Part shown: positions 18,556-26,135 of the stretch, piece after piece
How positions within the stretch are numbered: the first letter of the stretch is position 1
Layout: each line of letters starts with the position of its first letter
NCBI GenBank assembly: GCA_000381565.1
Contig: KB906725.1
Coordinates: 2,341,093 to 2,405,092 of the forward strand
DNA length: 64,000 nucleotides
Source: Oxalobacteraceae bacterium AB_14
GTDB taxonomy: Bacteria > Pseudomonadota > Gammaproteobacteria > Burkholderiales > Burkholderiaceae_D
Reading direction: 5' to 3'
Position numbers and translations under genes: made by a program
Notes under the pieces: model-generated
Seen by the model: the letters and a program-made list of their open reading frames with translations, nothing else
What the model was told of the DNA's origin: nothing
The model's database searches: none

Positions 18556-19260
18556 TTAGTGCGCACTGTCCAGATTTTTCTTCACTGCCACGCGTAGCGG
18601 CTCGAGCAACTCGCTCGCATCAAGCAAGCCATCTCCCGCGCCTTTGCGTTGCAGCAGCAGCGACTGGCGCGCCGAATGCAGGGGCGCGAAGCGCACCGCG
18701 CCGCTCTGGGCGGCGCTCACTTCCAGGAAATCGGACTGGGCCTGGTAGATCCGCAGCACGCGCACATTCGAGCGGTCCGCATTGGCGTGGGCGCCCATGG
18801 CCGCGTCGAGGTCCTTGGCCATCACGGTTGCGCCATAGGCCACCGTTTCCCACTTGCCGTCGACCAGCTCGACCGTGGCCAGGCCGATCGGCTGCTCGTT
18901 GAGGGTGATGACGAAGCGCCAGATGCCGGTCGGCCTGGCCATGGCCTTCATCTCGCGGCGGCCGGCCAGCAGCTCGGCCGGATCGATGGTGTAGACTGGG
19001 AAACCGTAGGCGATGCGGGCGTCCTTCAGGTCCTGCACGTCGGCCACCTCCAGCGGGAACCCTTGCGGCGCGCTGCCGGCGTGGTTCTGCACTTGGTATT
19101 GAACGAACTGGCTGAAGTCGCGCCGGGCGGCGCTGCTGGCGCCGTCGCGTTGCGCTTGCGGCGAGGCGCTGAGCGGCGCGGTCTGCGCATACAGCGCCGG
19201 GCTGGACAGGCTCAGGCAGCCTGCGACGGCCAGTCCAAGTAAGGTTGAAATACGCGGCAT
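18556..19260 (-). CDS. Exported protein of unknown function, upstream partner of the papain-like peptidase
   Basis: A 234-residue protein starting MPRISTLLGLAVAGCLSLSS with a cleavable signal (..ALYAQ). The mature part has a mixed alpha/beta look (YGFPVYTIDPAELLAGR, IWRFVITLNEQPIGLATVEL) and no domain I can name. It is the first gene of a two-gene minus-strand unit with the secreted peptidase. An inhibitor, propeptide-like chaperone or cofactor role is possible from this pairing but nothing in the sequence proves it. Confidence 0.65.
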   Translation of the reverse strand: MPRISTLLGLAVAGCLSLSSPALYAQTAPLSASPQAQRDGASSAARRDFSQFVQYQVQNHAGSAPQGFPLEVADVQDLKDARIAYGFPVYTIDPAELLAGRREMKAMARPTGIWRFVITLNEQPIGLATVELVDGKWETVAYGATVMAKDLDAAMGAHANADRSNVRVLRIYQAQSDFLEVSAAQSGAVRFAPLHSARQSLLLQRKGAGDGLLDASELLEPLRVAVKKNLDSAH

Positions 19261-19514
19261 GGTATCGGTCTCCTCTTGCGGATGGAATAAGGTGGGAGCT
19301 GCCGGCGGGGAGGGGGCAGCGCAGCCATACTAGTTAATCCAAAATGCAAGTTTGTCGAATTTGTATAATTGAGACAGACGCCTGGCGGCTTTTCTGATTC
19401 TTAACATTCGAAAGACGTGACGTATTGCAACGTGTCATCACAATTGCTGTCCACGTGCAGAATTGGGTTGTATTATTAAGTCCATCGTCTTGTTCAATCC
19501 ACAGAGGTGCATTC

Positions 19515-20450
19515 ATGTCAGAAGCAAAAAAATACCGTCTGGTTACACGCAGCGACTTCGACGGGTTGGTGTGCGCAGTCCTGTTGAAACACCTGGACAT
19601 GATCGATGAGATCCTGTTTGTGCATCCGAAGGATATGCAGGACGGTAAGATCGCCATCAGCGACAACGACATCACCACCAACCTGCCATTCGTGCCCGGT
19701 GTGCATATCGCTTTCGACCATCATTTGTCGGAAACCATCCGCAATACGGGCGAGCGCAAGAACCATGTGATCCACCCGGAAGCGCCGTCGGCCGCGCGCG
19801 TGGTGTACGACTACTACGGCGCCGAGAAGGCCTTCCCGGCCTCCTGGCACGACATGATGGTGGCGGTGGACAAGGGCGACGCGGCCCGCTTCAACGAGCA
19901 GGAAGTGCTCAATCCCGAGGGCTGGGATCTGCTGAACTTCCTGATGGACGCGCGCACCGGACTGGGCCGCTTCCGCGAGTTCCGCATCTCGAACTACAAC
20001 CTGATGATGGACTTGATCGACTATTGCAAGAACCACACGATCGCCGAGATCATGGCCTTGCCGGACGTGAGGGAGCGCAAGGACCTGTACTTCGAGCACG
20101 CCGAGAAGTGCAAGGAGCAGATCCGCCGCTGTGCGACGGTGCACAAGAACCTGGTGGTGCTGGATTTGCGCGACGAGGAGATCATCTACGCCGGCAACCG
20201 CTTCATCATCTACGCCATGTATCCGCAGACGAATATCTCGATCCACGTACTGTGGGGCCTGAAGAACCAGAACACCGTCTTCGCCACCGGCAAGTCGATC
20301 CTGAATCGCACGTCCAAGACCAATATCGGCGCACTGATGCTGGAGTACGGCGGCGGCGGGCATGAGAATGCCGGCACCTGCCAGGTCGACAACGAGCTTT
20401 CGGAAGAGGTATTAGGCGCCTTGATTGCCCGAATAAACTCAGAAGGATAA
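19515..20450 (+). CDS. DHH-family phosphoesterase
   Basis: A 311-residue protein of the DHH/DHHA1 phosphoesterase superfamily (exopolyphosphatase, nanoRNase and RecJ relatives). Metal-binding motifs are visible: TRSDFDGLVCAVLL at the N-terminus, DHHLSET near residue 76, and a C-terminal DHHA1 glycine motif GGGGHENAGTC. Between them lies a helical region with DKGDAARF. The start is ATG 19515. The natural substrate, short oligonucleotides or polyphosphate, cannot be chosen from sequence. It is transcribed alone, away from the exported protein gene on its left. Confidence 0.8.
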   Translation: MSEAKKYRLVTRSDFDGLVCAVLLKHLDMIDEILFVHPKDMQDGKIAISDNDITTNLPFVPGVHIAFDHHLSETIRNTGERKNHVIHPEAPSAARVVYDYYGAEKAFPASWHDMMVAVDKGDAARFNEQEVLNPEGWDLLNFLMDARTGLGRFREFRISNYNLMMDLIDYCKNHTIAEIMALPDVRERKDLYFEHAEKCKEQIRRCATVHKNLVVLDLRDEEIIYAGNRFIIYAMYPQTNISIHVLWGLKNQNTVFATGKSILNRTSKTNIGALMLEYGGGGHENAGTCQVDNELSEEVLGALIARINSEG

Positions 20451-20452
20451 GA

Positions 20453-20477
20453 AAACGGCGCTCAGTGAGCGCCGTTT
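20453..20477. terminator. Bidirectional terminator between convergent genes
   Basis: AAACGGCGCTCA and its exact complement TGAGCGCCGTTT form a 12-bp stem with A and T ends on either side. It lies between the stops of the DHH gene (20450) and the NMO-like gene (20482) and can serve both strands. Confidence 0.8.
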
Positions 20478-20481
20478 CAAT

Positions 20482-21738
20482 TCAGACCTCGTCCTTTTCA
20501 GGCAGGGCGATCTGGTTGTCTACGCTGAACTGGTAGTCCTTGAACACATGCTCTGCGGTGAGCAGCTGGTACTCGCCGCTGGCCTTCTTGTGCGTGGTGT
20601 CTTTCAGGCGGTAGGTATAGTGCCCGCAAGTCCAGCAGTTGAAGTTGCGCATGTGGGTGCACAGGCAGGTCTTGTCCATCACGACGATATTCTTCTCGTC
20701 CGGATGCGCCGCCACTTCGCGGTTGTAGGAATTGATGTAGGCGCAGTTGCCGGTGGCGTCCAGCAGGTAGCCATACGACTCGCACCCCGGACGGATGCCG
20801 GCGCCGATCGCCGGCGTGCCCTTGAGCATGCGCATCGGGTAGCCGGTCGGCGAGATGCCGTTGACGATGATGTCCTCTTCCGACGCCTTGAAGTATTCCT
20901 GCTTGACCTTGGCCGGCAGGCCGCATTCGTTGGTGACGGTGAAGCGGGTCGCCACCTGCACGCCCGCCGCGCCCGCTTCCATGAAGCGCACCGCGTCGCT
21001 GCCGGTGAAGATGCCGCCGGCCGCGATCAGCGGGATCTCCAGGTTCTCCGCCTTCAGGTAGTCCAGCAGTTCCTGGGTGATGGTCATCAGGTCGTAGTCG
21101 GCCCAGTCCATGCCGAAGCCCAGGTGGCCGCCGGCCAGCGGGCCTTCGACGATGATGTAGTCCGGCAGGCGGTCCAGCTTGGCGTTCTTGCGCAGGAAGA
21201 TCTGCAGCGCGCGCACCGACGAGACGATGATGCCCAGCTTGGCTTCGCGGAAGCGCGGGTGGTCGGCCATCAGCGCGAACGAGCCGAAGTGCAAGCCGGC
21301 CGACAAGGTGATGCCGTCGATGCCGGCGTCCAGCGCCGCGTTGAGGCGGGTGCGCAGGGTTTCGCGCGGGCCGTTCATGGTCAGCTTTTCCATGCAGTTG
21401 ACGAAGATCAGGCCGGGGCCTTGCTTGGCCGCCATGGTGGCGCCGATGTGGCGGCGCTGCGCGTCGGCCAGGCGTTCCAGGTCGAACTGCACCACCGACT
21501 TGTCCATGTTGTTGATGTTGAACTTGTAGAACTTGGTCTTGTCCTTGACGAAGCTGGTGTCGAACTTGCGGTCCGACACGTCTTCCACCATGGCGTCCGA
21601 GATATGGCCGATGCCGCCCAGGCGGGCCGCTTCCAGCGCCAGCTCGGACGTGGAAATATCCACGCCCATTCCGCCGACCATGATGGGAACGTACTCGTTT
21701 TTGCCAAAGCGCAGGCGGAAATCATCAACACGTTTCAT
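20482..21738 (-). CDS. Nitronate monooxygenase-like FMN protein with C-terminal Cys cluster
   Basis: A 418-residue TIM-barrel flavoprotein related to nitronate monooxygenase and 2-nitropropane dioxygenase. Signatures include VPIMVGGMGVDIS at the N-terminus, EGPLAGGHLGFGMDWADYD, and AAGGIFTGSDAVRFMEAGAAGVQVATRF, given here in outline, as the FMN phosphate-binding part. Unlike shorter NMOs it has a C-terminal extension with CLCTHMRNFNCWTCGHY (about residues 355-372), a CxC-x7-C-x2-C pattern able to bind Zn or an Fe-S cluster. The start is ATG 21738. It is a single-gene unit on the minus strand. The substrate is unknown. Confidence 0.78.
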   Translation of the reverse strand: MKRVDDFRLRFGKNEYVPIMVGGMGVDISTSELALEAARLGGIGHISDAMVEDVSDRKFDTSFVKDKTKFYKFNINNMDKSVVQFDLERLADAQRRHIGATMAAKQGPGLIFVNCMEKLTMNGPRETLRTRLNAALDAGIDGITLSAGLHFGSFALMADHPRFREAKLGIIVSSVRALQIFLRKNAKLDRLPDYIIVEGPLAGGHLGFGMDWADYDLMTITQELLDYLKAENLEIPLIAAGGIFTGSDAVRFMEAGAAGVQVATRFTVTNECGLPAKVKQEYFKASEEDIIVNGISPTGYPMRMLKGTPAIGAGIRPGCESYGYLLDATGNCAYINSYNREVAAHPDEKNIVVMDKTCLCTHMRNFNCWTCGHYTYRLKDTTHKKASGEYQLLTAEHVFKDYQFSVDNQIALPEKDEV

Positions 21739-21896
21739 TGCTATCCTTAGACTACCGTAGTGGTTGCCGGGAACAAAGCCCGGCGCTATGCGTTATATGC
21801 GGTCGCGCGGCAGTACACCTTGCATGGAGCCCGGTTCGATTCTACTCCATGTGTACTACAGCATTGTGACGCCGCGGCGGGCGTCGCGCGGAGGGG

Positions 21897-22382
21897 TCAG
21901 TCGCGGAAGTTGTTGAATTCCAGCGGCATCTCCGGCACGTCCTTGCGCAGCATGGCCATGGCCGCTTGCAGGTCGTCGCGCTTGGCGCCGGTCACGCGCA
22001 CGGCTTCGCCCTGGATGCTCGCTTGCACTTTCATCTTGCTATCCTTGATGACGCGCACGATCTTCTTGGCATCGTCGGATTCGATGCCGTTTTTGATCTT
22101 GATCACTTGCTTGACCTTGTCGCCGCCAATTTTCTTGATGTCGCCGTCTTCCAGGAAGCGCACGTCGACCTTGCGCTTGGACAGTTTGTTGGTCAGCACA
22201 TCGCGTACCTGTTGCAGCTGGAATTCGGAGTCGGCGACGACGGTCAGTTCGTTTTCCTTGTGCTCGACGGAGGCGCCGGTGCCCTTGAAGTCAAAACGGG
22301 TGGCGATTTCTTTTTGAGATTGCTCGACGGCATTCTTCACTTCGATCATATCGGCTTCGGAGACTACATCAAACGACGGCAT
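21897..22382 (-). CDS. yajQ: YajQ-family nucleotide-binding protein
   Basis: A 161-residue YajQ/UPF0234 protein: starts MPSFDVVSEADMIEVKNAV, contains EIATRFDFKGT and the RVTGAKRDDLQAAMAMLR block, and ends LEFNNFRD. Members bind nucleotides, and in some bacteria they bind c-di-GMP to control virulence genes. That link is of note beside the wsp operon but is not shown here. ATG 22382 is chosen because the family begins with MPSFD; an upstream in-frame ATG adds 8 atypical residues. It diverges from murB with a 155-base intergenic region. Confidence 0.93.
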   Translation of the reverse strand: MPSFDVVSEADMIEVKNAVEQSQKEIATRFDFKGTGASVEHKENELTVVADSEFQLQQVRDVLTNKLSKRKVDVRFLEDGDIKKIGGDKVKQVIKIKNGIESDDAKKIVRVIKDSKMKVQASIQGEAVRVTGAKRDDLQAAMAMLRKDVPEMPLEFNNFRD

Positions 22383-22537
22383 AACTATTTCCTTTTCGTG
22401 TGGCATGCAGCGTGGCGCAAACCCGCAGCATCAAAGACTGACATTTTAACGGACAACCGGCCCGATGCCGCCATATCGGCGCTGGTTTTTTGCTTGTTTC
22501 GCTCTATAATCGATGAAATTTCCCAGGTTTTCCCTCC

Positions 22538-23566
22538 ATGCGTCCACAGCCAGCCATTCAATACCAGTTCCCACTCCAGTCCCTCAATACATTCGGCATC
22601 GCGGCCAGCGCGCGCGCGTATTTGCGCGTGACGCAAACAGAGCAACTGCTCGGCGTTTTTACCGATGCCGCCTGGGTTTCCGCGCCCAAGCTGGTGCTGG
22701 GCGGCGGCAGCAATTTGCTGTTGACGGCGGACTTTCCCGGACTGGTGTTGCACATCGCTTTGCAGGGCCGCGAAGTGCTGGCCGGTGACGAAAGCCATCA
22801 TTACGTGCGCGCGGCGGCCGGCGAGAACTGGCACGAGTTCGTGCAATGGACGCTGGCGCAGGGCGTGGGCGGGCTGGAAAACCTGTCGCTGATACCGGGC
22901 ACGGTGGGCGCGGCGCCGATCCAGAACATCGGCGCCTACGGCCTGGAGACCAAGGACGTGTTCCACAGCGTGACGGTGTTCGATCCGTCGAACGGCGGCA
23001 CGCGCACGATGGATGCCGCCGCCTGCCGCTTCGGCTATCGCGACAGCATCTTCAAGCAGGAGGGCGGACGCCACCTGATCATCCTCGACGTCTGCTTCGC
23101 GCTGCCCAGGCAGTGGCGGCCCAATTTGCGCTACGCCGAACTGGCGCAGGCGGTGGCGGAGCAGGGCCTGGCCGCGCCGAGCGCACAGCAGGTGGCCGAC
23201 ACGGTGATCGCGATCCGCCGCCGCAAGCTGCCCGATCCGGCGGTGATCGGCAACGCCGGCAGCTTCTTCAAGAATCCGGTGGTGACGGGCGCGCAGTGTG
23301 CGGCGCTGCTGGAGCGGTTCCCGACGCTGGTGCACCACGCGCAGCCGGACGGGGGCGAGAAGCTGGCGGCGGGATGGCTGATCGATCAATGCGGCTGGAA
23401 GGGGCGCAACCTGGGCGCGGCAGGGGTGTACCCGAAACAGGCGCTGGTGCTGGTGAACAACGGCGGCGCCAAGGGCGCCGATGTGGTGGCGCTGGCGCGC
23501 GCGATCCAGGCCGACGTGCAGGCGCGCTATGGCGTGCTGCTGGAACCGGAGCCGGTGTTCATTTAA
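22538..23566 (+). CDS. murB: UDP-N-acetylenolpyruvoylglucosamine reductase
   Basis: A 342-residue MurB that reduces UDP-GlcNAc-enolpyruvate to UDP-MurNAc in peptidoglycan synthesis. The FAD-binding part has LNTFGIAASARAYLRV and LGGGSNLLLT near residues 15-60. GTVGAAPIQNIGAYGLE, FGYRDSIFKQ and GNAGSFFKNPVV (with the catalytic Ser) mark the substrate side, and the C-terminus ends EPEPVFI as in type I MurB. The start is ATG 22538. It is convergent with ppnP, with a dispersed hairpin repeat in between. Confidence 0.95.
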   Translation: MRPQPAIQYQFPLQSLNTFGIAASARAYLRVTQTEQLLGVFTDAAWVSAPKLVLGGGSNLLLTADFPGLVLHIALQGREVLAGDESHHYVRAAAGENWHEFVQWTLAQGVGGLENLSLIPGTVGAAPIQNIGAYGLETKDVFHSVTVFDPSNGGTRTMDAAACRFGYRDSIFKQEGGRHLIILDVCFALPRQWRPNLRYAELAQAVAEQGLAAPSAQQVADTVIAIRRRKLPDPAVIGNAGSFFKNPVVTGAQCAALLERFPTLVHHAQPDGGEKLAAGWLIDQCGWKGRNLGAAGVYPKQALVLVNNGGAKGADVVALARAIQADVQARYGVLLEPEPVFI

Positions 23567-23578
23567 CGGCGGCGAGAA

Positions 23579-23684
23579 CGTCATTCCCGCGAAAGCGGGA
23601 ATCCATAGGGCGTCTCCGATACTGACTCAGTATGGATTCCCGCCTGCGCGGGAAGTCATTTCCCCCTGTGGGGGAGATGACGGG
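23579..23684. repeat. Dispersed inverted-repeat element, copy 1
   Basis: ATTCCCGCGAAAGCGGGAAT at 23583-23602, then GGATTCCCGCCTGCGCGGGAA at 23634-23654 (21 bases, shown in outline by its ends), form two hairpins of opposite orientation. A third hairpin, CCCCCTGTGGGGG, ends in GATGACGG. The same unit occurs at 34107 and 55091. It fills the gap between the convergent murB and ppnP genes and may also stop transcription. Confidence 0.75.
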
Positions 23685-23999
23685 TTAGCCGAAGTGGCAA
23701 ACGTAATCGACCGTCTCGACGGTCTCGATGTCAAAGCTCGAATTGCCGCCCACTTTGAATTCCTGGCCCGCCGCGTAGGTCTGCCATTCGCTGGCGCCGG
23801 CCAGGCGCACCTTGCACACGCCGCCGATGATCTCCATCGTTTCCGGCGCGCCGGTGTTGAAGGTCAGGCTGGAAGGGAAGATGACGCCGACGCTTTTCTT
23901 GCTGCCGTCGGCGAAGATCACATTGTGCGAAACGCATTTGCCGTCGAAGTAGATATTCGATTTCTTGACGACGCTGACTTGATCAAATTGAGCACTCAT
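23685..23999 (-). CDS. ppnP: Pyrimidine/purine nucleoside phosphorylase PpnP (YaiE/DUF1255)
   Basis: A 104-residue single-domain cupin of the YaiE/PpnP family. Family-typical segments are VSVVKKSNIYFDGKCVSHNV, KSVGVIFPSSLTFNT, APETMEIIGG and FKVGGNSSFDIET. It phosphorolyses diverse nucleosides to free bases and ribose-1-phosphate. ATG 23999 overlaps the wspR stop by 4 bases, so it is probably translated as the last gene of the wsp transcript. This is an unusual pairing of nucleotide salvage with a c-di-GMP operon. Confidence 0.9.
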   Translation of the reverse strand: MSAQFDQVSVVKKSNIYFDGKCVSHNVIFADGSKKSVGVIFPSSLTFNTGAPETMEIIGGVCKVRLAGASEWQTYAAGQEFKVGGNSSFDIETVETVDYVCHFG

Positions 24000-25063
24000 G
24001 CTGCTGTTTTTCCTTGGTTCGATACGGAGGGGAGACCAGGCAGGTCGTGCGCGTTCACCACGCGGTTGCGGCCGGCGTGCTTGGCGGCATACAGGGCCTG
24101 GTCGGCTTGCTGGATCAGCCGCTCGATGCTGGAGGCGGGCGACGGCACCACGCTGGCCACGCCTACCGACATGGTCAAGGTGGCGAAGCCGGCATTCGCC
24201 TGCGGATTCTCGATGGCTAGCTGCTCCAGGTGGCGGCGGCACGACTCGGCCACGATCAGTGCCCCGGTCAGTGGTGTATCCGGCAGGATAATGGCGAATT
24301 CCTCGCCGCCGTAGCGCGCGGCCAGGTCGGCCGGTCGCTTGAGATGTTCGGTCAATACGGCGGCCACTTTTTTCAGGCACAAATCGCCCGCCAGGTGGCC
24401 GAAGCTGTCGTTATACAGCTTGAAGAAATCCACGTCGCACAGCAGCAGCGTCAAAGGCTGCTTTTCGCGCTGGCCGCGCTGCCATTCGAGCTGCATGGTG
24501 TCGTCGAATTGACGGCGGTTGGCGATGCCGGTCAGGCCGTCGAGCGCGGCCAGCTTGCGCAGCTCGATGTTGGCGTCGGCCAGCTGCTTCTGGCTCTCGC
24601 GCAGGAAGCGGAAGGCCTGGTCGCGCTGCAGCCGGTTGATGTGGGCGCCGGAGTGGTAGCGCACGCGCGCCAGCAGCTCCAGCTTGTCGGGCAGCTTGAC
24701 CATGTAGTCGTTGGCGCCGGTGGCGAAGCTGTGCGCCTTGAGCTTGGGGTCTTCCTTGGCCGAGAGCACGATCACCGGCACGTTGCGCAGATCTTCGCTC
24801 TCCCGATAGAGCTGGATCAAGCCGAAGCCGTCGATGGAAGGCATCACCAGGTCTTGCAGGATCACGGTCGGCTGCAATTGCCTGGCGCTTTCCAGGGCCA
24901 GGGTGGCGTCGGTCACGTAATGGAATTCGATATCGGCCTGGTCGCTCAGCATGCGGCGCACTGCCTCGACGATGATCAACTGGTCGTCCACCAGCAACAC
25001 CCTGACCTTGAAAGTGGTGAGCGTGTGTTCCTGGTCTGCTGCGGTTGCAAGTACTTCGGACAT
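23996..25063 (-). CDS. wspR: Response regulator diguanylate cyclase WspR
   Basis: A 355-residue output of the Wsp system. Residues about 20-140 form a REC domain (VRVLLVDDQ, phospho-acceptor Asp in ILQDLVMPSIDGFG, SAKED). A coiled-coil linker of about 30 residues follows. The GGDEF domain (about 180-335) has an active-site GGEEF and the product-inhibition I-site RPAD five residues before it. Phosphorylation by WspE should drive c-di-GMP synthesis and surface attachment. It lies 22 bases after wspF. Confidence 0.95.
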   Translation of the reverse strand: MSEVLATAADQEHTLTTFKVRVLLVDDQLIIVEAVRRMLSDQADIEFHYVTDATLALESARQLQPTVILQDLVMPSIDGFGLIQLYRESEDLRNVPVIVLSAKEDPKLKAHSFATGANDYMVKLPDKLELLARVRYHSGAHINRLQRDQAFRFLRESQKQLADANIELRKLAALDGLTGIANRRQFDDTMQLEWQRGQREKQPLTLLLCDVDFFKLYNDSFGHLAGDLCLKKVAAVLTEHLKRPADLAARYGGEEFAIILPDTPLTGALIVAESCRRHLEQLAIENPQANAGFATLTMSVGVASVVPSPASSIERLIQQADQALYAAKHAGRNRVVNAHDLPGLPSVSNQGKTAA

Positions 25064-25085
25064 CAGTGTTCTCTTTAAAGGTAAA

Positions 25086-26135
25086 TCAACTACGGCCGCC
25101 CAGGGTGTTGCGCAAAACCGGGCCGATCTTCGCCAGCGGTAAAATCATCTGCGCCGCATCCAGCTCGGCGGCGGCGCGCGGCATGCCATAGACCGCGCTG
25201 CTGGCCTGGTCCTGGGCGATGGTGGTGTGGCCGGCGCGGCGCATGGCCAGCAAGCCCTCGGCGCCGTCGCGGCCCATGCCGGTCAGCAGCACGCCCACCG
25301 CTTCGCCCTTCCAGTGCTGCGCCACACAATGGAAAAACACGTCCACCGAGGGACGGTAGGCGTAGTCCTTGGGGTTTGCATCGTAACGCAAGCGATAGTT
25401 TTGATCCAGCGTTAAGTGGTCATTGCTCTTGGCGATCAGGACGGTGCCAGCCAGCAGATCGTCGCCTTCCTCGATGGTGCGCACCGGCATCTCCAGCTGT
25501 TCGCCCAGCCAGTGGGCGAAATTGTCGGCGAAGTGCTGGTCGATATGCTGCACCACCACCACCGCGCAGCCGCGCGGCGGCTTCCATCCCGCCAGCATCT
25601 TGGACACCGCCATCGGGCCGCCGGTGGAGGCGCCGATCGCCAGCAGCGAGGTGACGCGCACCACCGCCTCCGGTCCCTCGGCGCCGTTGCCGTTGCCGTT
25701 GCTGCTGGCGGCCGTCCTGGGCATCATCGCCTGGCTGCCGCCGCTGTGGCGTATCAGCTTGTCCATGGTGCGGATCTTGGCCAGCAGCTCGGCGTCGCCG
25801 CCGGGTTTGCCCTGCAGGACCGGGGTCGCCGTCACGTCCAGCGCGCCGGCGCCCAGCGCGCGGAACACCTGGTTGACATTGTCCTGCGGCCGCCCGGTCA
25901 CCACCAGGATGGCGCACGGGCTTTGCTCCATGATCTGCCGGGTCGCCTCGACGCCGTCGAGCTCCGGCATGTTCAGGTCCATCAGGATCAGGTCCGGGAG
26001 GTTGTCCGCGCACATGCGCACCGCCTCCGCACCGGTGCGGGCGATCCACAGCACCTGGTGCTCCGCCGTGCTGGCGACCACCCGCCGCAGCGCTTCGGCG
26101 GCCATGGCGACATCGTTGGCGATGGCGATTTTCAT
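25086..26135 (-). CDS. wspF: Chemotaxis-type methylesterase WspF (CheB-like)
   Basis: A 349-residue CheB-type protein. The N-terminal REC domain has MKIAIANDVAMAAEAL and the acceptor Asp in LILMDLNMPELDGVE. A flexible Ser/Asn/Gly-rich linker (about 135-155) leads to the methylesterase domain with catalytic GASTGGP (Ser), VVQHIDQHF (His) and GMGRDGAEG (Asp). It removes methyl groups from WspA and thereby dampens WspR output. In Pseudomonas, wspF loss gives wrinkly colonies. The start overlaps wspE by 4 bases. Confidence 0.95.
   Translation of the reverse strand: MKIAIANDVAMAAEALRRVVASTAEHQVLWIARTGAEAVRMCADNLPDLILMDLNMPELDGVEATRQIMEQSPCAILVVTGRPQDNVNQVFRALGAGALDVTATPVLQGKPGGDAELLAKIRTMDKLIRHSGGSQAMMPRTAASSNGNGNGAEGPEAVVRVTSLLAIGASTGGPMAVSKMLAGWKPPRGCAVVVVQHIDQHFADNFAHWLGEQLEMPVRTIEEGDDLLAGTVLIAKSNDHLTLDQNYRLRYDANPKDYAYRPSVDVFFHCVAQHWKGEAVGVLLTGMGRDGAEGLLAMRRAGHTTIAQDQASSAVYGMPRAAAELDAAQMILPLAKIGPVLRNTLGGRS

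Noticed and set aside
21766..21784. GCCGGG/CCCGGC hairpin as a terminator after yajQ
   Set aside because: The stem is short, no T run follows on either strand, and it is over 110 bases from the yajQ stop.
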